Translations under genes and position numbers: made by a program | Assembly (NCBI GenBank): GCA_037447655.1 | Contig: JBBHKE010003193.1 | Location: 1 to 64,000, forward strand | DNA: 64,000 nucleotides | Direction: 5' to 3' | DNA from: Zygnema cylindricum | Lineage: Eukaryota; Streptophyta; Zygnematophyceae; Zygnematales; Zygnemataceae | Part shown: positions 1 through 9,977 of the stretch, in pieces | How the letters are laid out: every line of letters starts with the position of its first letter | How positions within the stretch are numbered: the stretch's first letter is position 1 | Notes under the pieces: model-generated | What the model was told of the DNA's origin: nothing | Database searches by the model: none | The model's input: the letters and a program-made list of their open reading frames with translations, nothing else

Positions 1-52
1 TAAAAACTTCGCCAAAGCCTCCACTTCCAATCTTGTTGGAAGAGAAGTTCGT
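1..52 (-). CDS. Receptor-like protein kinase, exon with glycine-rich loop (partial, runs off left edge)
   Basis: Read on the minus strand, this stretch encodes TNFSSNKIGSGGFGEVF. That is the start of a plant receptor-like or cytoplasmic kinase domain: an 'AT.NFS..NKIG' lead-in followed by the ATP-binding loop GxGxFGxV. An AG acceptor (CAACAG, at 53-54) directly precedes the exon, so the exon probably begins at 52 and the rest of the kinase lies beyond the window. Just upstream, another frame encodes TKEIAAATD, the usual kinase lead-in, but it is one base out of phase with the loop. Either the acceptor at 53-54 is used or the gene carries a one-base frameshift. The lysine, catalytic loop and DFG motif are outside the window, so activity cannot be judged. 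Confidence 0.55.
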
Positions 53-53
53 C

Positions 54-141
54 TGTTGCAGCTGCAATTTCTTTTGTAGTGATGAGCCAAATGTCTATGT
101 TGCAGCTGCAATTTCTTTTGTAGTGATGAGCCAAATGTCTA
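54..141. repeat. 44-bp exact tandem duplication at kinase exon border
   Basis: Two identical 44-bp units (54-97 and 98-141) lie directly upstream of the kinase loop on the minus strand. Each unit contains the codons for TTKEIAAAT and a TTGCAG-like acceptor context. The copy is recent, as no mismatch is seen, and it duplicates either coding sequence or a splice-site region. Confidence 0.85.
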
Positions 142-588
142 TAGACACAGAGCTATCCACCTGCGGGGGTGGAGATTTAGGCTTCAATTTACTACATTTG
201 AAGTGTCTATACTCGTAAATGCAAACCAAGATATGATGGCATGAAAGAAGTGAAAGTAGATGATTGCACAGAAGGTATAAAGTTGACATATTTTCAATTA
301 CCAATGGGTACCTTGAAATTCAATCATACATGTAATTATGTGAGCATACACTGTTCACCAAATTCAATTTGATCCCATCTACAAAAATAATCCTGACACA
401 AAGAATTAAATAAGCAGAAAAAACCTTATCCTCTAAACCAAGTAGGTCCCAACACGAAAGTATGGGCGAGGATGTGATATGATGCAAATTGACAAACCAA
501 AGTGCAAAAGACAAAAATGTGATGTGATGTGGCCCACAAACCCAGTATATAAGAAGAGGGGGAGGGAGAGAGAGAGGAGAAGCCTCAC

Positions 589-662
589 ATGCTCGAATGC
601 CTCTACCATTTTAGTGATGTGGTCAATCCCTTCCGCCACTTTCTCCATGGATGTGATGTCAT
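589..662 (-). CDS. Candidate internal exon of the kinase-type gene
   Basis: Minus-strand exon candidate bounded by an AG acceptor (TTCAAG) and a GTGAGG donor. It reads DITSMEKVAEGIDHITKM followed by VEAFEH, an amphipathic helical segment. It lies upstream of the kinase loop on the same strand, so it could be part of the N-terminal region of that protein. I do not recognise a named domain, and the link to the kinase exon is inference. Confidence 0.35.
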
Positions 663-1057
663 CTTGAAGACAAGGGGTTGTGAGTCGGGCGAGTTTTTTC
701 AATAATATCATTTGGCCAAGCTTTCACACGTGGGTCGAGATTTGCTTTCAGATTCACTTTTAGTGACGAGGAGCCGTTATGCAACCAAATACGTCAATCC
801 AACGATGGTCCCATCAACATTTGTCTAAGACAAAAAATTTGGTTGCAAGATCTTGGTACGACAATAAACAAACGTGCCGTTGTCTGTATCATCAAAAAAA
901 ATATCTATGTATCTATAAACACACCACTACCCCGTTTTTCAAAATACTGACTTGTAAGCGCTACTTGGTTGGCTATCCGACAAAAATCTTGCCAACCCAA
1001 ACCTTGCTCTATCCTATCTCTTAAGCTTCTCCCCTCTCCTCCCTCTACCACAATGCT

Positions 1058-1339
1058 TCAACTCTCTTGACACCAGCCTATGAATTTGCCGCGTGGCGAT
1101 AGCTGACACTCTACATCTGCAATACCCTGCATCTGCAATACCGTGTGTGCCACATTGAGGAGAGGTTTAAGAACAAGGACCACCATGGGTGTTCTCTGCA
1201 ACATCCCTTTCGAGAGTGAGATATCACCCCAAAATATCTTTCTCACGGAATTGCCATGGAAGGCTTCTTCCACTTGCATCTGAGAGAGTTTACGGATGCG
1301 TCTGAAAATATCTTCCATCTGCATACCGGTGGGCCCCAC
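1058..1339 (-). pseudogene. Degenerate kinase N-lobe-like segment
   Basis: A minus-strand open frame containing QVEEAFHGNSVRKIFWGDI, then TPMVVLVLKPLLNVAHTVLQ, then IADVECQLSPRGKFIGW. Its layout and DNA resemble the segment at 2324-2617 (WEVYQGRFEG, then VVVHVLGSGDNVVDTVQQML, then GHCHVAKVMDW). Both recall a kinase N-lobe (EVYxGxFxGxxVVVxxL, then HxxVxKxxGW) without a recognisable glycine loop. A third, more decayed relative lies at 9830-9962. This could be a diverged exon duplicate or a relic. I rate it as probably non-functional. Confidence 0.3.
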
Positions 1340-1749
1340 ACGTGTCAGTCAACAACAAGGCTAGGCAGGTAGAAAGGTTGGGGTTCAAGGGGTATTGAGA
1401 ATTATCATGTCTTGCTGCAAAAATTTCTATGCCTCAAACATATAGAGTCATTGTATTATATAAAATATGATTCTAAACGTTGAGCTTTACCTAGGATTCA
1501 TTTTGAATTTTAGTTTTAACTGAAACTCTGACACCAATCTCATTTTTGAATCTCATTTTTGTTTCAAAACTGAGCTAAATCAGATCTTTCATTTGCAAAC
1601 ATTTTTTTGATACAACAAGTGCATCATTTTGTGCACAATTAAAAAAAAAAAAAAAAAAAAAGAGGCAAAAGAAAAAAGACACTAAACAGAACCCCAGTGA
1701 AAAACGCAGGAAAAGAAAAACAAAAAGGCTAGGAATAAAATCACTTTAT

Positions 1750-2223
1750 CTACATATCTATAATTCCCCATACAGAATAAAAAAAAATCCATAAGCCCTT
1801 TTGATTTAAACAGCACAGCCACAAAGACATTAGACCACTGCGTATTGGGGCGGAGGAGGGGGAAAGGAGTGTGGAGAGACGCCTGACTTTCTCATTGGCT
1901 TTTTTGGCAATTTCGGTGGTTTTTGTTGCAATTTCCTCCACAAGTGGGGGATTTTCATCGTTTCCACACGTATCAGCCACCAAAAGGACTTCTCTCATCA
2001 CATTGCCTCCTGTCTTCACATATTCGCCCAGACCAGCTGCAGGGGTAGCTTTGATACGGTGCAGTTCTTTCTCCACCATGTCTTTTAGAAAACAGCCAAA
2101 ACTGCGAGCTGCACTGTCGGATCCACCGGGGATGTAGACAACCTTACTTTTTCTGTCGTCATCAAAGAATACAAGGGAAGTATCTATTCTCACACCCACC
2201 ACTACGGCTGGCCAAATGCACAA
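1750..2223 (-). CDS. Unrecognised helical ORF, possible exon of the kinase-type gene
   Basis: A 157-codon minus-strand frame. It starts CIWPAVVVGVRIDTSLVFFD and continues through a long charged helical part (FGCFLKDMVEKELHRIKATP; ATKTTEIAKKANEKVRRL). It follows the N-lobe-like segment at 2324-2617 on the same strand, behind a CTGCAG acceptor near 2224, so the two may be consecutive exons. I recognise no catalytic motif. It could be a pseudokinase or adaptor region, or chance coding in intergenic DNA. Confidence 0.35.
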   Translation of the reverse strand: MCIWPAVVVGVRIDTSLVFFDDDRKSKVVYIPGGSDSAARSFGCFLKDMVEKELHRIKATPAAGLGEYVKTGGNVMREVLLVADTCGNDENPPLVEEIATKTTEIAKKANEKVRRLSTLLSPSSAPIRSGLMSLWLCCLNQKGLWIFFYSVWGIIDM

Positions 2224-2323
2224 CTGCAGATGCCACCTCGTCTGCTATCCGACAACATTCCGGCCATGTCAGATCATTACACTCTAATAGTCTTCTTAAG
2301 GCACACCTTTTTCCTCCCTCCAC

Positions 2324-2617
2324 CTAAATACTTCTACTCTTGCGAGACCAGTCCATGACCTTCGCCACGTGGCAATGGCCGACACTGAGCATCTGCTGTA
2401 CGGTATCCACCACATTATCGCCACTTCCCAAAACATGGACCACCACCCAGCTACCTTCAAACCTCCCCTGGTAGACTTCCCAAGGCTGATCAAATAGCCT
2501 GCTTTTGAGGCAGCCTTCCACTTGTTTGGCAGAGAGAGAGCGCAGGGCGCCAAGTGGATCATCCTGATGGCTTTTTCCTGGCGACTTTACCTTCCGCATG
2601 CTCGGGAGCCAGGCCAT
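2324..2617 (-). CDS. Pseudokinase N-lobe-like exon, possible first exon
   Basis: A minus-strand frame opening with MAWLPSMRKVKSPGKSHQDD, followed by PWEVYQGRFEGSWVVVHVLG and VGHCHVAKVMDW. The pattern W-EVY-x-G-x-F-E-G-x-x-VVV-x-L and the later 'H-x-x-VAKV-x-x-W' resemble the beta1 to beta4 part of a tyrosine-kinase-like N-lobe. The position of the conserved ATP-anchoring lysine is occupied by histidine (VVVHVL), so this lobe would not bind ATP normally. A GTAAAG donor near the start may mean the first codons belong to a separate exon. The reading is tentative. Confidence 0.35.
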   Translation of the reverse strand: MAWLPSMRKVKSPGKSHQDDPLGALRSLSAKQVEGCLKSRLFDQPWEVYQGRFEGSWVVVHVLGSGDNVVDTVQQMLSVGHCHVAKVMDWSRKSRSI

Positions 2618-2639
2618 GGCGGGCGAGGAGAGCAGGGGA

Positions 2640-3335
2640 TGGGTATGTGGGGAAGGAGAGTGACAGTACAGTCTCCAGCTAAGAAAACCTAAATCTGTTG
2701 TCTTGAGTTGCTGCTTTTACTTTCACTCTCTTAAAACTCAAAGGCATTTCAATGTTTAGTATTTTTCAATTTAGTAATTTTTTTTTTATCATGCGGGTTT
2801 TATGAGACGGTAGTATAATAGCTACTGTGTTAAACTAGAGTATAATACGGAGTACACCAAGCACACCAAATTCTTGCGTCAAATTAACATCTTTTGGAAT
2901 AAATCCTTCCTTTAACAAGCACAAATGTGAGTACAGGAGGAAGGAATGATGCAGGTGAGGAGGGGAAGAGGAGGACAGAAGTAGGAAACGGTTACATAAT
3001 GTTGAGTTTTGGTCCAAAGAGAAGGAGTTGTAGCAATGCTTTCATCAAATATAAGATGATGTCAGAAATGTTACGGATTATGTCACTGGAAGGAGCAGAA
3101 ACAAGGGAACACTGTTTGGCCGGAGGATATGGGTTGGTAGGAAAGACGGGGAAAGAGAAGGGGAAGGGAGACGGGAAACCGTGTTAGGAAAAAGCACTTT
3201 GGCTGCCCGAAAATGGCTAACACGAAACGGTACTTCACTGCACTTTCCTCGAAACCTGTGCTAAAGTTCAGTTTAGGACGTCCATCCATCAGGAGTTGCC
3301 AGCAATTGTACGGATTCACTTTCTGGCAGTACAGT
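2640..3335. other. No gene recognised
   Basis: Mixed AT-rich and purine-rich DNA. It is upstream of the kinase-type ORFs, so it may hold their promoter, but I see no clear core element. Confidence 0.4.
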
Positions 3336-3546
3336 ATACAGTGAATCGCTATTAGTGTTAATATTTTGTTCGTCTCTTAAAACATCCTTTCTCCGTACAC
3401 ATATGTCGGATTGTGGATCCGACGGCTGCAGTTGAAATGTACAATTTTCAGATTCCGATTGGCAGTCTAAAATTGAAATTCGGACAAACGTGTACGGATA
3501 AATGATGTTTTAAGTGGCGAAAAAATTATTAGCGATACACCGTGTA
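3336..3546. mobile_element. MITE, family M1 (TA-flanked, TACAC..G..AATCG termini)
   Basis: Imperfect terminal inverted repeats: the left end reads TACAGTGAATCGCTATTAG and the right end carries ATTAGCGATACACCGTGTA. Both ends continue with a GCCACTTAAAACATC-type subterminal segment. Related copies lie at 33738-33947 and 41843-42083. The short length and lack of an ORF make it a non-autonomous element. TA flanks suggest a Tc1/mariner-like origin, which is inference. Confidence 0.6.
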
Positions 3547-3567
3547 CTTTACCTGAAACCTTACCTG

Positions 3568-4872
3568 TACACCGCGAATCGTAATTAGAGTAAAGAAAAA
3601 ATTAGAGTAAATAAAAAGAAAAAGTAAACTAGGGTGTGTCCCCATGTGCATAAGTATGGGTTTTTTCCTGTCGTTTTGCCGTAAAACTTAGCGCCGTACT
3701 GCCTAAGTTGCAACCGTACGAAGGAATCACAAATTTGTAGAGTACAATTTGCGTCATCCCTGAACTTAGGATGTACGAAAAGTTGTCGTCTTGTGCTTTT
3801 CGACCCACTTCGACGACAAAAAACGTCATCTTCAACCTTATCTTTAAAACACATGCGCGATGTGATTTAAAATTAGGTTTTTTCGATTGACAAATAGGAA
3901 CATATTTTCGCGCGTGCCGTAAATTTCGACAAAAATCCTACGATTTCCAAGGACAAAGAAAAGTACATAGTTCGCTATGTTTTGTCCTTTTGTGTTCAAA
4001 TACGACAAAGATAAGTACACAATTTGTTTGGATTTGTCCGTTTTCATCTAGTACGGTTTTATTTTTTTGCAGGGGTCTTCAAATTCCGATGCCATTTCAC
4101 GTCGACTGGACAGGAGACGCGAAGGCAAAGCGCCTCATCTTCGACCGTGAAATTGCACAGGCTGGAAGGCGATACGTCTACATCGTCACGGTAGGACATG
4201 CGACGTCACACGCAAGTACAAAAAATATCGTGCGACCACAGATTGTCGACGTTGACAACCGTCACAGGTATTGTCGACGTATACAATCGTCACAAGCGTA
4301 AGTTACGATTTCGTCATTACAGACATAGGGACACTTGAAAACCGGGTCCGGCGGATCCGCGCTAAAATACAAAGTAATTTCGCTAAGTTACAATTACATG
4401 GGGACACACCCTTAGAGTTATGAACTCTAATTTGTGTGATAGAACTTTTTCAAAAAGGAATTTTACTCTAATTTATTGAAGTACTCTAATTTATTTAAGT
4501 ACTCTAATTTGGCACGCTAATATCTCTCCAGTAAATAAGGTATTCTTACAGAATCTGACAAAACGTACAGTTTATCTTCACTATGACGTTTGCACTACGC
4601 GGTTTGTTAAAATGCAGTTGCATAATGACGGACTGTATTAAATCATTATTTGTACCTTTTTACTTATAAAAGTACAATTCTGCACGGTCAGACTTTGTCC
4701 GTACTCCACACTATTTAGAACAAACCTATATTATAATTAATTTACGCTAATTAAACCTTACCTTAAGTAGTATAATGAAAAATTTAGAATCATTAACTCT
4801 ATTTAACGTTATAGAATCGAAATTTAGGGCGACCGAATTAGCGTAATTTACTCTTTATTACGATTCCTGGTG
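3568..4872. mobile_element. MITE, family M2, split by a nested 780-bp element
   Basis: The left terminus TACACCGCGAATCGTAATTAG and the right terminus TTACTCTTTATTACGATTC are inverted repeats. The same element without an insertion is present at 8982-9484 (503 bp). Removing the nested element at 3632-4411 leaves about 520 bp here, and the flanking halves align with that intact copy. It has no coding capacity. Confidence 0.75.
3632..4411. mobile_element. PIF/Harbinger-like non-autonomous element, family A, copy 1
   Basis: Terminal inverted repeats GGGTGTGTCCCCATGT and ACATGGGGACACACCC bound exactly 780 bp. The flanks are CTA on the left and TTA on the right, compatible with a 3-bp TWA-type TSD with one mutation. 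It is inserted inside an M2 MITE. An internal direct repeat ACCGTCACA / TCGTCACA lies near 4258-4297. A 3-bp TSD and GGG-type ends fit the PIF/Harbinger superfamily; no transposase is present. Confidence 0.8.
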
Positions 4873-5651
4873 AAGTTTCTCTTTTCGGGCAAGTTTTTAT
4901 CCAGTTATAACTGTGAACATTTTCCCTCATCAGTATCTTATTATATCTGGAATAAGTACAAGACTGTAGTCTTCTGTCAATAGTCAACATTTTGGAATTG
5001 TACAATGTAAAAGGTTCTTCAATTGTACAATCTGAATGCATTTTCTGTAAAAGTGTCCAATCTCATTGTACCAACGATAAAGTCAAACAACCTAAAAAGT
5101 AAAAACAGAGAGAAATTAGCGCGAGAAACCAAGAAGATTAGCGGAGGGCAAAGGGAGTGAGGCAAAACATGTTCCCTCAAATGTTTTATCGTTATTTGCT
5201 GAATTTGCATCCACCCTCTGTCTGAAATTCACATAGCATTCTGTCGTGAAGATGTGGTATGCCGCGCTTTTGAGTTTTAGGTTTTAAAGCATGACCAAAC
5301 ATCCTTTACTATGAGATAGTACGCTTGTACGAATATTACATTTAGATAGTACGCTTGAAAGAACTGACGATTTTTAATATTTGAAATAAAGCGTAAGCGG
5401 ACGATTAGATTTGCAATTACGTGGTACCACGTGGGCGAGACTTAGCTAATTGTAAGACCGGATGGAAACTTAGCCCGAATACTCCTGTAAGTAAATGTCT
5501 CCGTAGGCTCCCTCCCTCTAGTGGCGATAGGAGGAGGGGAAGAAGGGAAATAGGGAGGTTGGGAAGGGAGAGGAGAAGGAGAGAGTCGATGGTGGATCAT
5601 GACAGGAAATCAGGGAGGATGAGATTAACGGCATGACATCGTCCATACATC
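4873..5651. other. No gene recognised
   Basis: Intergenic DNA. A purine-rich stretch lies at 5520-5590 and two near-copies of TAGATAGTACGCTTG lie at 5310-5360. No supported coding sequence was seen. Confidence 0.4.
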
Positions 5652-5654
5652 TAA

Positions 5655-6325
5655 GGGTGAGGTTCCATTAGGGGAAAAACGTCGTTGTTGACTGAAAGTC
5701 TTCGTACAGTGCTATACCAAAAAAATATAATGTCAGAAAAACAAGCCTACTGAATGGGGGATTTGATTCATCGTCGGATGCATAATCGGATACGCCATCG
5801 TCTGACACTTTCAGTTCGCAAAAAGTGACCCGGAGTAGGTCAATTCTAAGCGCCTGAACGAATACCATCGTGCCTCGTGGAAAATTGAACAAATATCCAC
5901 GACGACCGCGCGACCAGGTGGGTACACGTCGCATATGACATGTGCCTTCCGCCAACGAGGATGCGAGGCCAACTGAAGCCGCAAAAAAATATTTGACGGA
6001 GGATTTTATTTCACACTTCTGTTGCCATCCACTAAAAATTTGACAAATTCGTTCGCTTTTATAAATCTTTAGTATCGTCTGCCCATATATATTTTAATAA
6101 ATACGTTGTCCGAGTCACTTTTTACCTTAGCAGGTACAAACATGTGGTCACAATTTGTTGTCGGGGATTATTTGGAGATAATCAGAATCCGATCCATCTA
6201 TTACGTGGACAAATCAGAGTGTGCCACGCAAATAATATGTTGGTTACTAACCCGACACAATGGAACGGTCGCTTCAGTAAACCAATTTTTGACGTTTACT
6301 GAGACCTCCTAATGGAACAACGCTC
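5655..6325. mobile_element. PIF/Harbinger-like element, family E, TSD TAA
   Basis: A 671-bp element. Its left end GGGTGAGGTTCCATTAGG is matched by a right end CCTAATGGAACAACGCTC (inverted), and it is flanked on both sides by TAA (5652-5654 and 6326-6328). The same type of terminus (GGGTGAAGTTCCATCA with TTA flanks) bounds the large stack at 44697-55442. No transposase frame was seen, so it is non-autonomous. Confidence 0.7.
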
Positions 6326-6336
6326 TAAGTGGCTTA

Positions 6337-8469
6337 GGGTGTGTCCCCATGTGCATAAGTAAGGGTTTTTTTCTGTCGTTTTGCCGTAAAACTTAGCGCC
6401 GTACTGCCTAAGTTGCAACCGTACGAAGGAATCGCAAATTTGTAGAGTAGAATTTGCGTCATCCTTGAACTTAGGATGTACAAAAATTTGTCGTCTTGTG
6501 CTTTTCGACCCACTTCTACGACAAAAAACGTCATCTTCAAACCTTTGTTTAAAACACATGCGCGATGTGATTTAAAATTAGGTTTTTTCGATTGACAAAT
6601 AGGAACATTTTTTCCCACGTGCCATAAATTTCGAAAAATTTCATACGATTTCCAAGGACAAAGAAAAGTACATAGTTCGTTATGTTCTGTCCGTTTACGT
6701 TATAATTAGACAAAAAGAAGTACACAGTTTGTTTTATTTTGTCCGTTTTCATCCAGTACGGATATTTTATTTGCAGGGGTCTTCAAATGCGGATGCCATT
6801 TCACCTCGAGCGGATATGCGACGCTGAAACTCCGAGACCTCCATTGGCCCTCAGAGTATGCAGATCCAAAAGAAGCTAATCTAGATAGTGCCGACTCCAA
6901 GTTAATATAAACCCAAGTGACTGACCCCTTGACAGTCAGAACCCCAATATTGATTCACCCCTGTGAAATAACACTTTCTGTGTGCTCAGTTCCACCACAG
7001 AATGCAAAGTTAGAATATGAGATTTGGACACATTCACCCACTTTGACTTTCCCTTAGAAATACAGCCACCCTGGCAGACAAAAACTCTGACCGACTACAC
7101 CCTTGTGTAGCCTGGACTCCCCTGAGTGCGCAGCAAAAAGAATCACTGAAAATGGTCAAGTAAATTGATAGTTATGGCTGGCCAAAGTTTGCCATTTATA
7201 CAGGGTGCTCTCTAGGAGAGGCAGCTACCTACAGAAATATTCTAAGTCCTAAACCCCTCTCTAAACCCTCTAGTACTGAGGTACGGACCAATCACATTAG
7301 TGTATAGTACACAAAGGTACAGTATGCCGGTGTACCTTCTGTACGGTCATCGTACAACATGGCTAAAAAGCCAACAAATGTCCTATCCGGATTCGCTCTT
7401 ATAATCTCCGGAATTCCTGCCTCCAAATCTTATCTCTCCACGTGGCGTCAGGTCATGCCGCGTCATAAAAATGGTACCGTACGAGAAAGTACAAGTGCCG
7501 GAGTACTTTCTGTACGTACATTGTACGATGTCGCCATAGTGCGACATTTGTCATTCCCGGATTTGTTTTCTGCCGTTCCGGAAATTACGTAATCCCGTAC
7601 GATGTTGCCACGTGTCATCCGGAGTGGCGGCGTCTGCAAACCGCCAAATTATCCTTTCGCGTAGCCGGCGCTAATCACGGCCGTCCGATGTATTTCGGCA
7701 TTCAATTGTAGCCGTTGAAAATTGGTGCGCGGTATTTGTTTCGCTATCGAAGCCAATGCGCGGTATCCGTTCCGTCCTCGTACTGTACTCCGTACTAAAC
7801 TAAACTGTCTCTATGTACTAAATATCGTAACCTAGTTAAATGGAAAATCCTATCTATAACTATTTAAATATTTATCAAACCTTACAGGTACTAGCACTAT
7901 TCCTAGACTAAATGGAAAAAGCTAAAGGCTACTGGACGTTTGACGGACGGTAGGTACCAGGATCAATTCCTGGGTCCGTCAAATATATTTTTGGTAAACA
8001 TAACTATTATCTATTCCTGTCTCTCTTGAAAGCTTAGGCAGCCATGGCTCTAGCTCCCGCTCCAGCCTTCAGTGACTACGACAAGTGTGGGGGCTTGGAG
8101 AAGGGAGTCAGAGGCAGACTGCCTCTACTCTTTTCTATCTAACAAAGACCTAGAAAATACCCAAATATCAACAACGCGAAGGGCAAAACGCATCTTCTTC
8201 AACCGTGAAACTGCCAAGCTGGAATGCGGTACGTCTACAATGTCACTGTAAGACATGCCACGTCACAAAGCAGTTCCAAAAAATAACGTGCGACCACATA
8301 TTTTAGACGTTGACAACCGTCACAGGTATTGTCGACGTATACAGTCGTCACAAGCGTAAGTTGTGATTTCGTCCTTACAGACATAGGGACACTTGAAAAC
8401 CCGGTCCGGCGGATCCGCTCTAAAATACAAAGTAAGTTCGCTAAGTTATAAGTACATGGGGACATACCC
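6337..8469. mobile_element. PIF/Harbinger-like element, family A, copy 2, split by a solo LTR
   Basis: The same termini as copy 1 (GGGTGTGTCCCCATGT at left, ACATGGGGACATACCC at right) are flanked by a perfect TTA TSD (6334-6336 and 8470-8472). A solo LTR at 6825-8173 interrupts it. Subtracting that LTR plus one 4-bp target duplication leaves exactly 780 bp, the length of copy 1, so the boundaries confirm one another. Confidence 0.85.
6825..8173 (+). mobile_element. Solo LTR, family L, copy 1 (contains tRNA-like boxes)
   Basis: Begins TGAAACTCC and ends ATATCAACA, with ACGC duplicated at 6821-6824 and 8174-8177. The uninterrupted element at 3632-4411 shows the empty site (GAGACGCGAAGG). The LTR is 1349 bp long. 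Its 3' third contains a tRNA-like stretch with a B-box-like GGATCAATTCC at 7960-7970, followed by a conserved tail containing CAGTGACTACGACAAGTGTG. Related LTRs lie at 49495-50794 (minus) and 53111-54925. No internal retroelement sequence remains. Confidence 0.8.
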
Positions 8470-8472
8470 TTA

Positions 8473-8981
8473 GTAATATACGAAATGTACAGTGCGTACC
8501 GTACTAAAAAGAGTACAGCTGTATTTTGTGCGTCAGTTCAGATCGTAGTCGGTGGTGTTTTAATAAAGGTTATAGTTTACAGGTGCGCAGCGATGAAAAT
8601 TTGAAAGATGATGTTAACGCTTATGGTCGTGTCGGTGCGCCTACGCTATAATCGGTGCACCAGAAACAGTATAGGAATGACGGGTAGAGTACAAAATTTC
8701 AGATCTTCATGCTTGTCGCTAGATATTACGGACAGGTTGAAAATGGAAAATTTTGGGTACATTTGTACTTTCTGCAAGTTTATGGTTTTATGTTAGCAGT
8801 GCTCATCATAGTGTCGGTGAGCAGGCACTAATGTTGGTTCATTATAAGTCTTTGTGTGGCAATTCAAAAGTTCAAACATGCGGTCGGTGGCGTATGTGGT
8901 GTTGTCTTTCAAGGGGCGGAAAAATCATTTTTCGATATGTTTGTTGCGTTTGGCCAGCGTACCATCATCGATGTACTCATC
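8473..8981. other. No gene recognised
   Basis: Short intergenic spacer between two elements. Short frames are present but none has support. Confidence 0.4.
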
Positions 8982-9484
8982 TAAACCGCGAATCATAATT
9001 AGAGTAATGAAAAAATTAGAGTAAAAAAAGAGAAAAACATTATTATAGTTATGAACTCTAATTTGTGTGATATAACTTTTTCAAAAAGGAATTTTACTCT
9101 AATTTATTTAAGTACTTTAATTTGGCACGCTAATATCTCTACTGTAAATAAGGTATTCGTACAGAATCTGACAAAACGTACAGTTTATCGTCACTATGAC
9201 GTTTACACTACGTGGTTTTTGGAAACGAAGTTACATGATAACTGCCCGTATTAAACAATTATTAATACCTTTTTACTTATAAAAGTACAATTTTGCACGG
9301 TCTGGCGCCGTCCGTACTCCACACTATTTAAAACAAACCTATATTATAATTTTTTACGCTAGTTAAACCTTACTTTAAATAGTATAATGAAAATTTATAA
9401 TCATTTACTCTATTTAACGTGAAAGTGTCAAAATTTAGGGCGACCGAATTAGCGTTGTTTACTCTAATTACAATTTGCGGTGTA
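8982..9484. mobile_element. MITE, family M2, uninterrupted copy
   Basis: Starts AAACCGCGAATCATAATTAG and ends CTAATTACAATTTGCGGTGT. It aligns end to end with the split copy at 3568-4872 and so supplies the empty-site reference for the nested element there. No coding capacity. Confidence 0.75.
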
Positions 9485-9559
9485 CGGTACTGCAGTTGTC
9501 ACCTTTTAACAATTTTGCCTTTTACCATCAGTTTTCCATGTCCAGCCAACGGTTTCCAT

Positions 9560-9712
9560 GTCAGAAACACTCCTCCATGTCACCTCCCACACTCCTTTTC
9601 CTCCCCTCTTTCACCCCCTCTCCCTTTCCCCCTCCCTCACTCTGTCCCCCCTCTCTCGCCACTCTTCTCTCCCTCCCTCTCCCACTCCCTCCCCCCTCCT
9701 CAACCTCATTTT
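9560..9712. repeat. Polypyrimidine tract
   Basis: About 150 bp almost entirely C and T on the plus strand, with CTCCCT-type units. The long overlapping frames here (Ser/Pro/Leu) arise because a pyrimidine-only strand has no stop codons. They are not genes. Confidence 0.8.
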
Positions 9713-9829
9713 TTTTCTAGGCCATCTAGTGACTCTCTCTTTTGTCCTTTCTCCTTTCTCCTCCCAACGCCTCCCCATATCTTTTTTCGTTGAAATCTCC
9801 TAAAGGCAAACCCTTTTTTTTTCGCAACA

Positions 9830-9962
9830 ATGCTTCAACTGTCGCAACAGCAACCCATCTTATTTGCCACGTGGCGTTACCTGACACTCTGCATCTGATG
9901 TGTGATATTAACCACCTTGGACCACCACATAGCTAACCTCGAACCTGCCCCAATAGACTTCG
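9830..9962 (-). pseudogene. Relic related to the pseudokinase N-lobe segments
   Basis: On the minus strand this stretch reads VYWGRFE..YVVVQ, then a stop, then DAECQVTPRGK. This matches the two segments at 1058-1339 and 2324-2617 in both order and DNA (for example GCCACGTGGC). It is interrupted by stops, so it is a dead copy. Confidence 0.4.
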
Positions 9963-9977
9963 AAAGATTTTGATTAA

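Noticed and set aside
7920-7985. A functional tRNA gene in the LTR
   Set aside because: B-box-like sequence is present but no full cloverleaf or anticodon could be drawn, and the stretch is repeated within LTRs.
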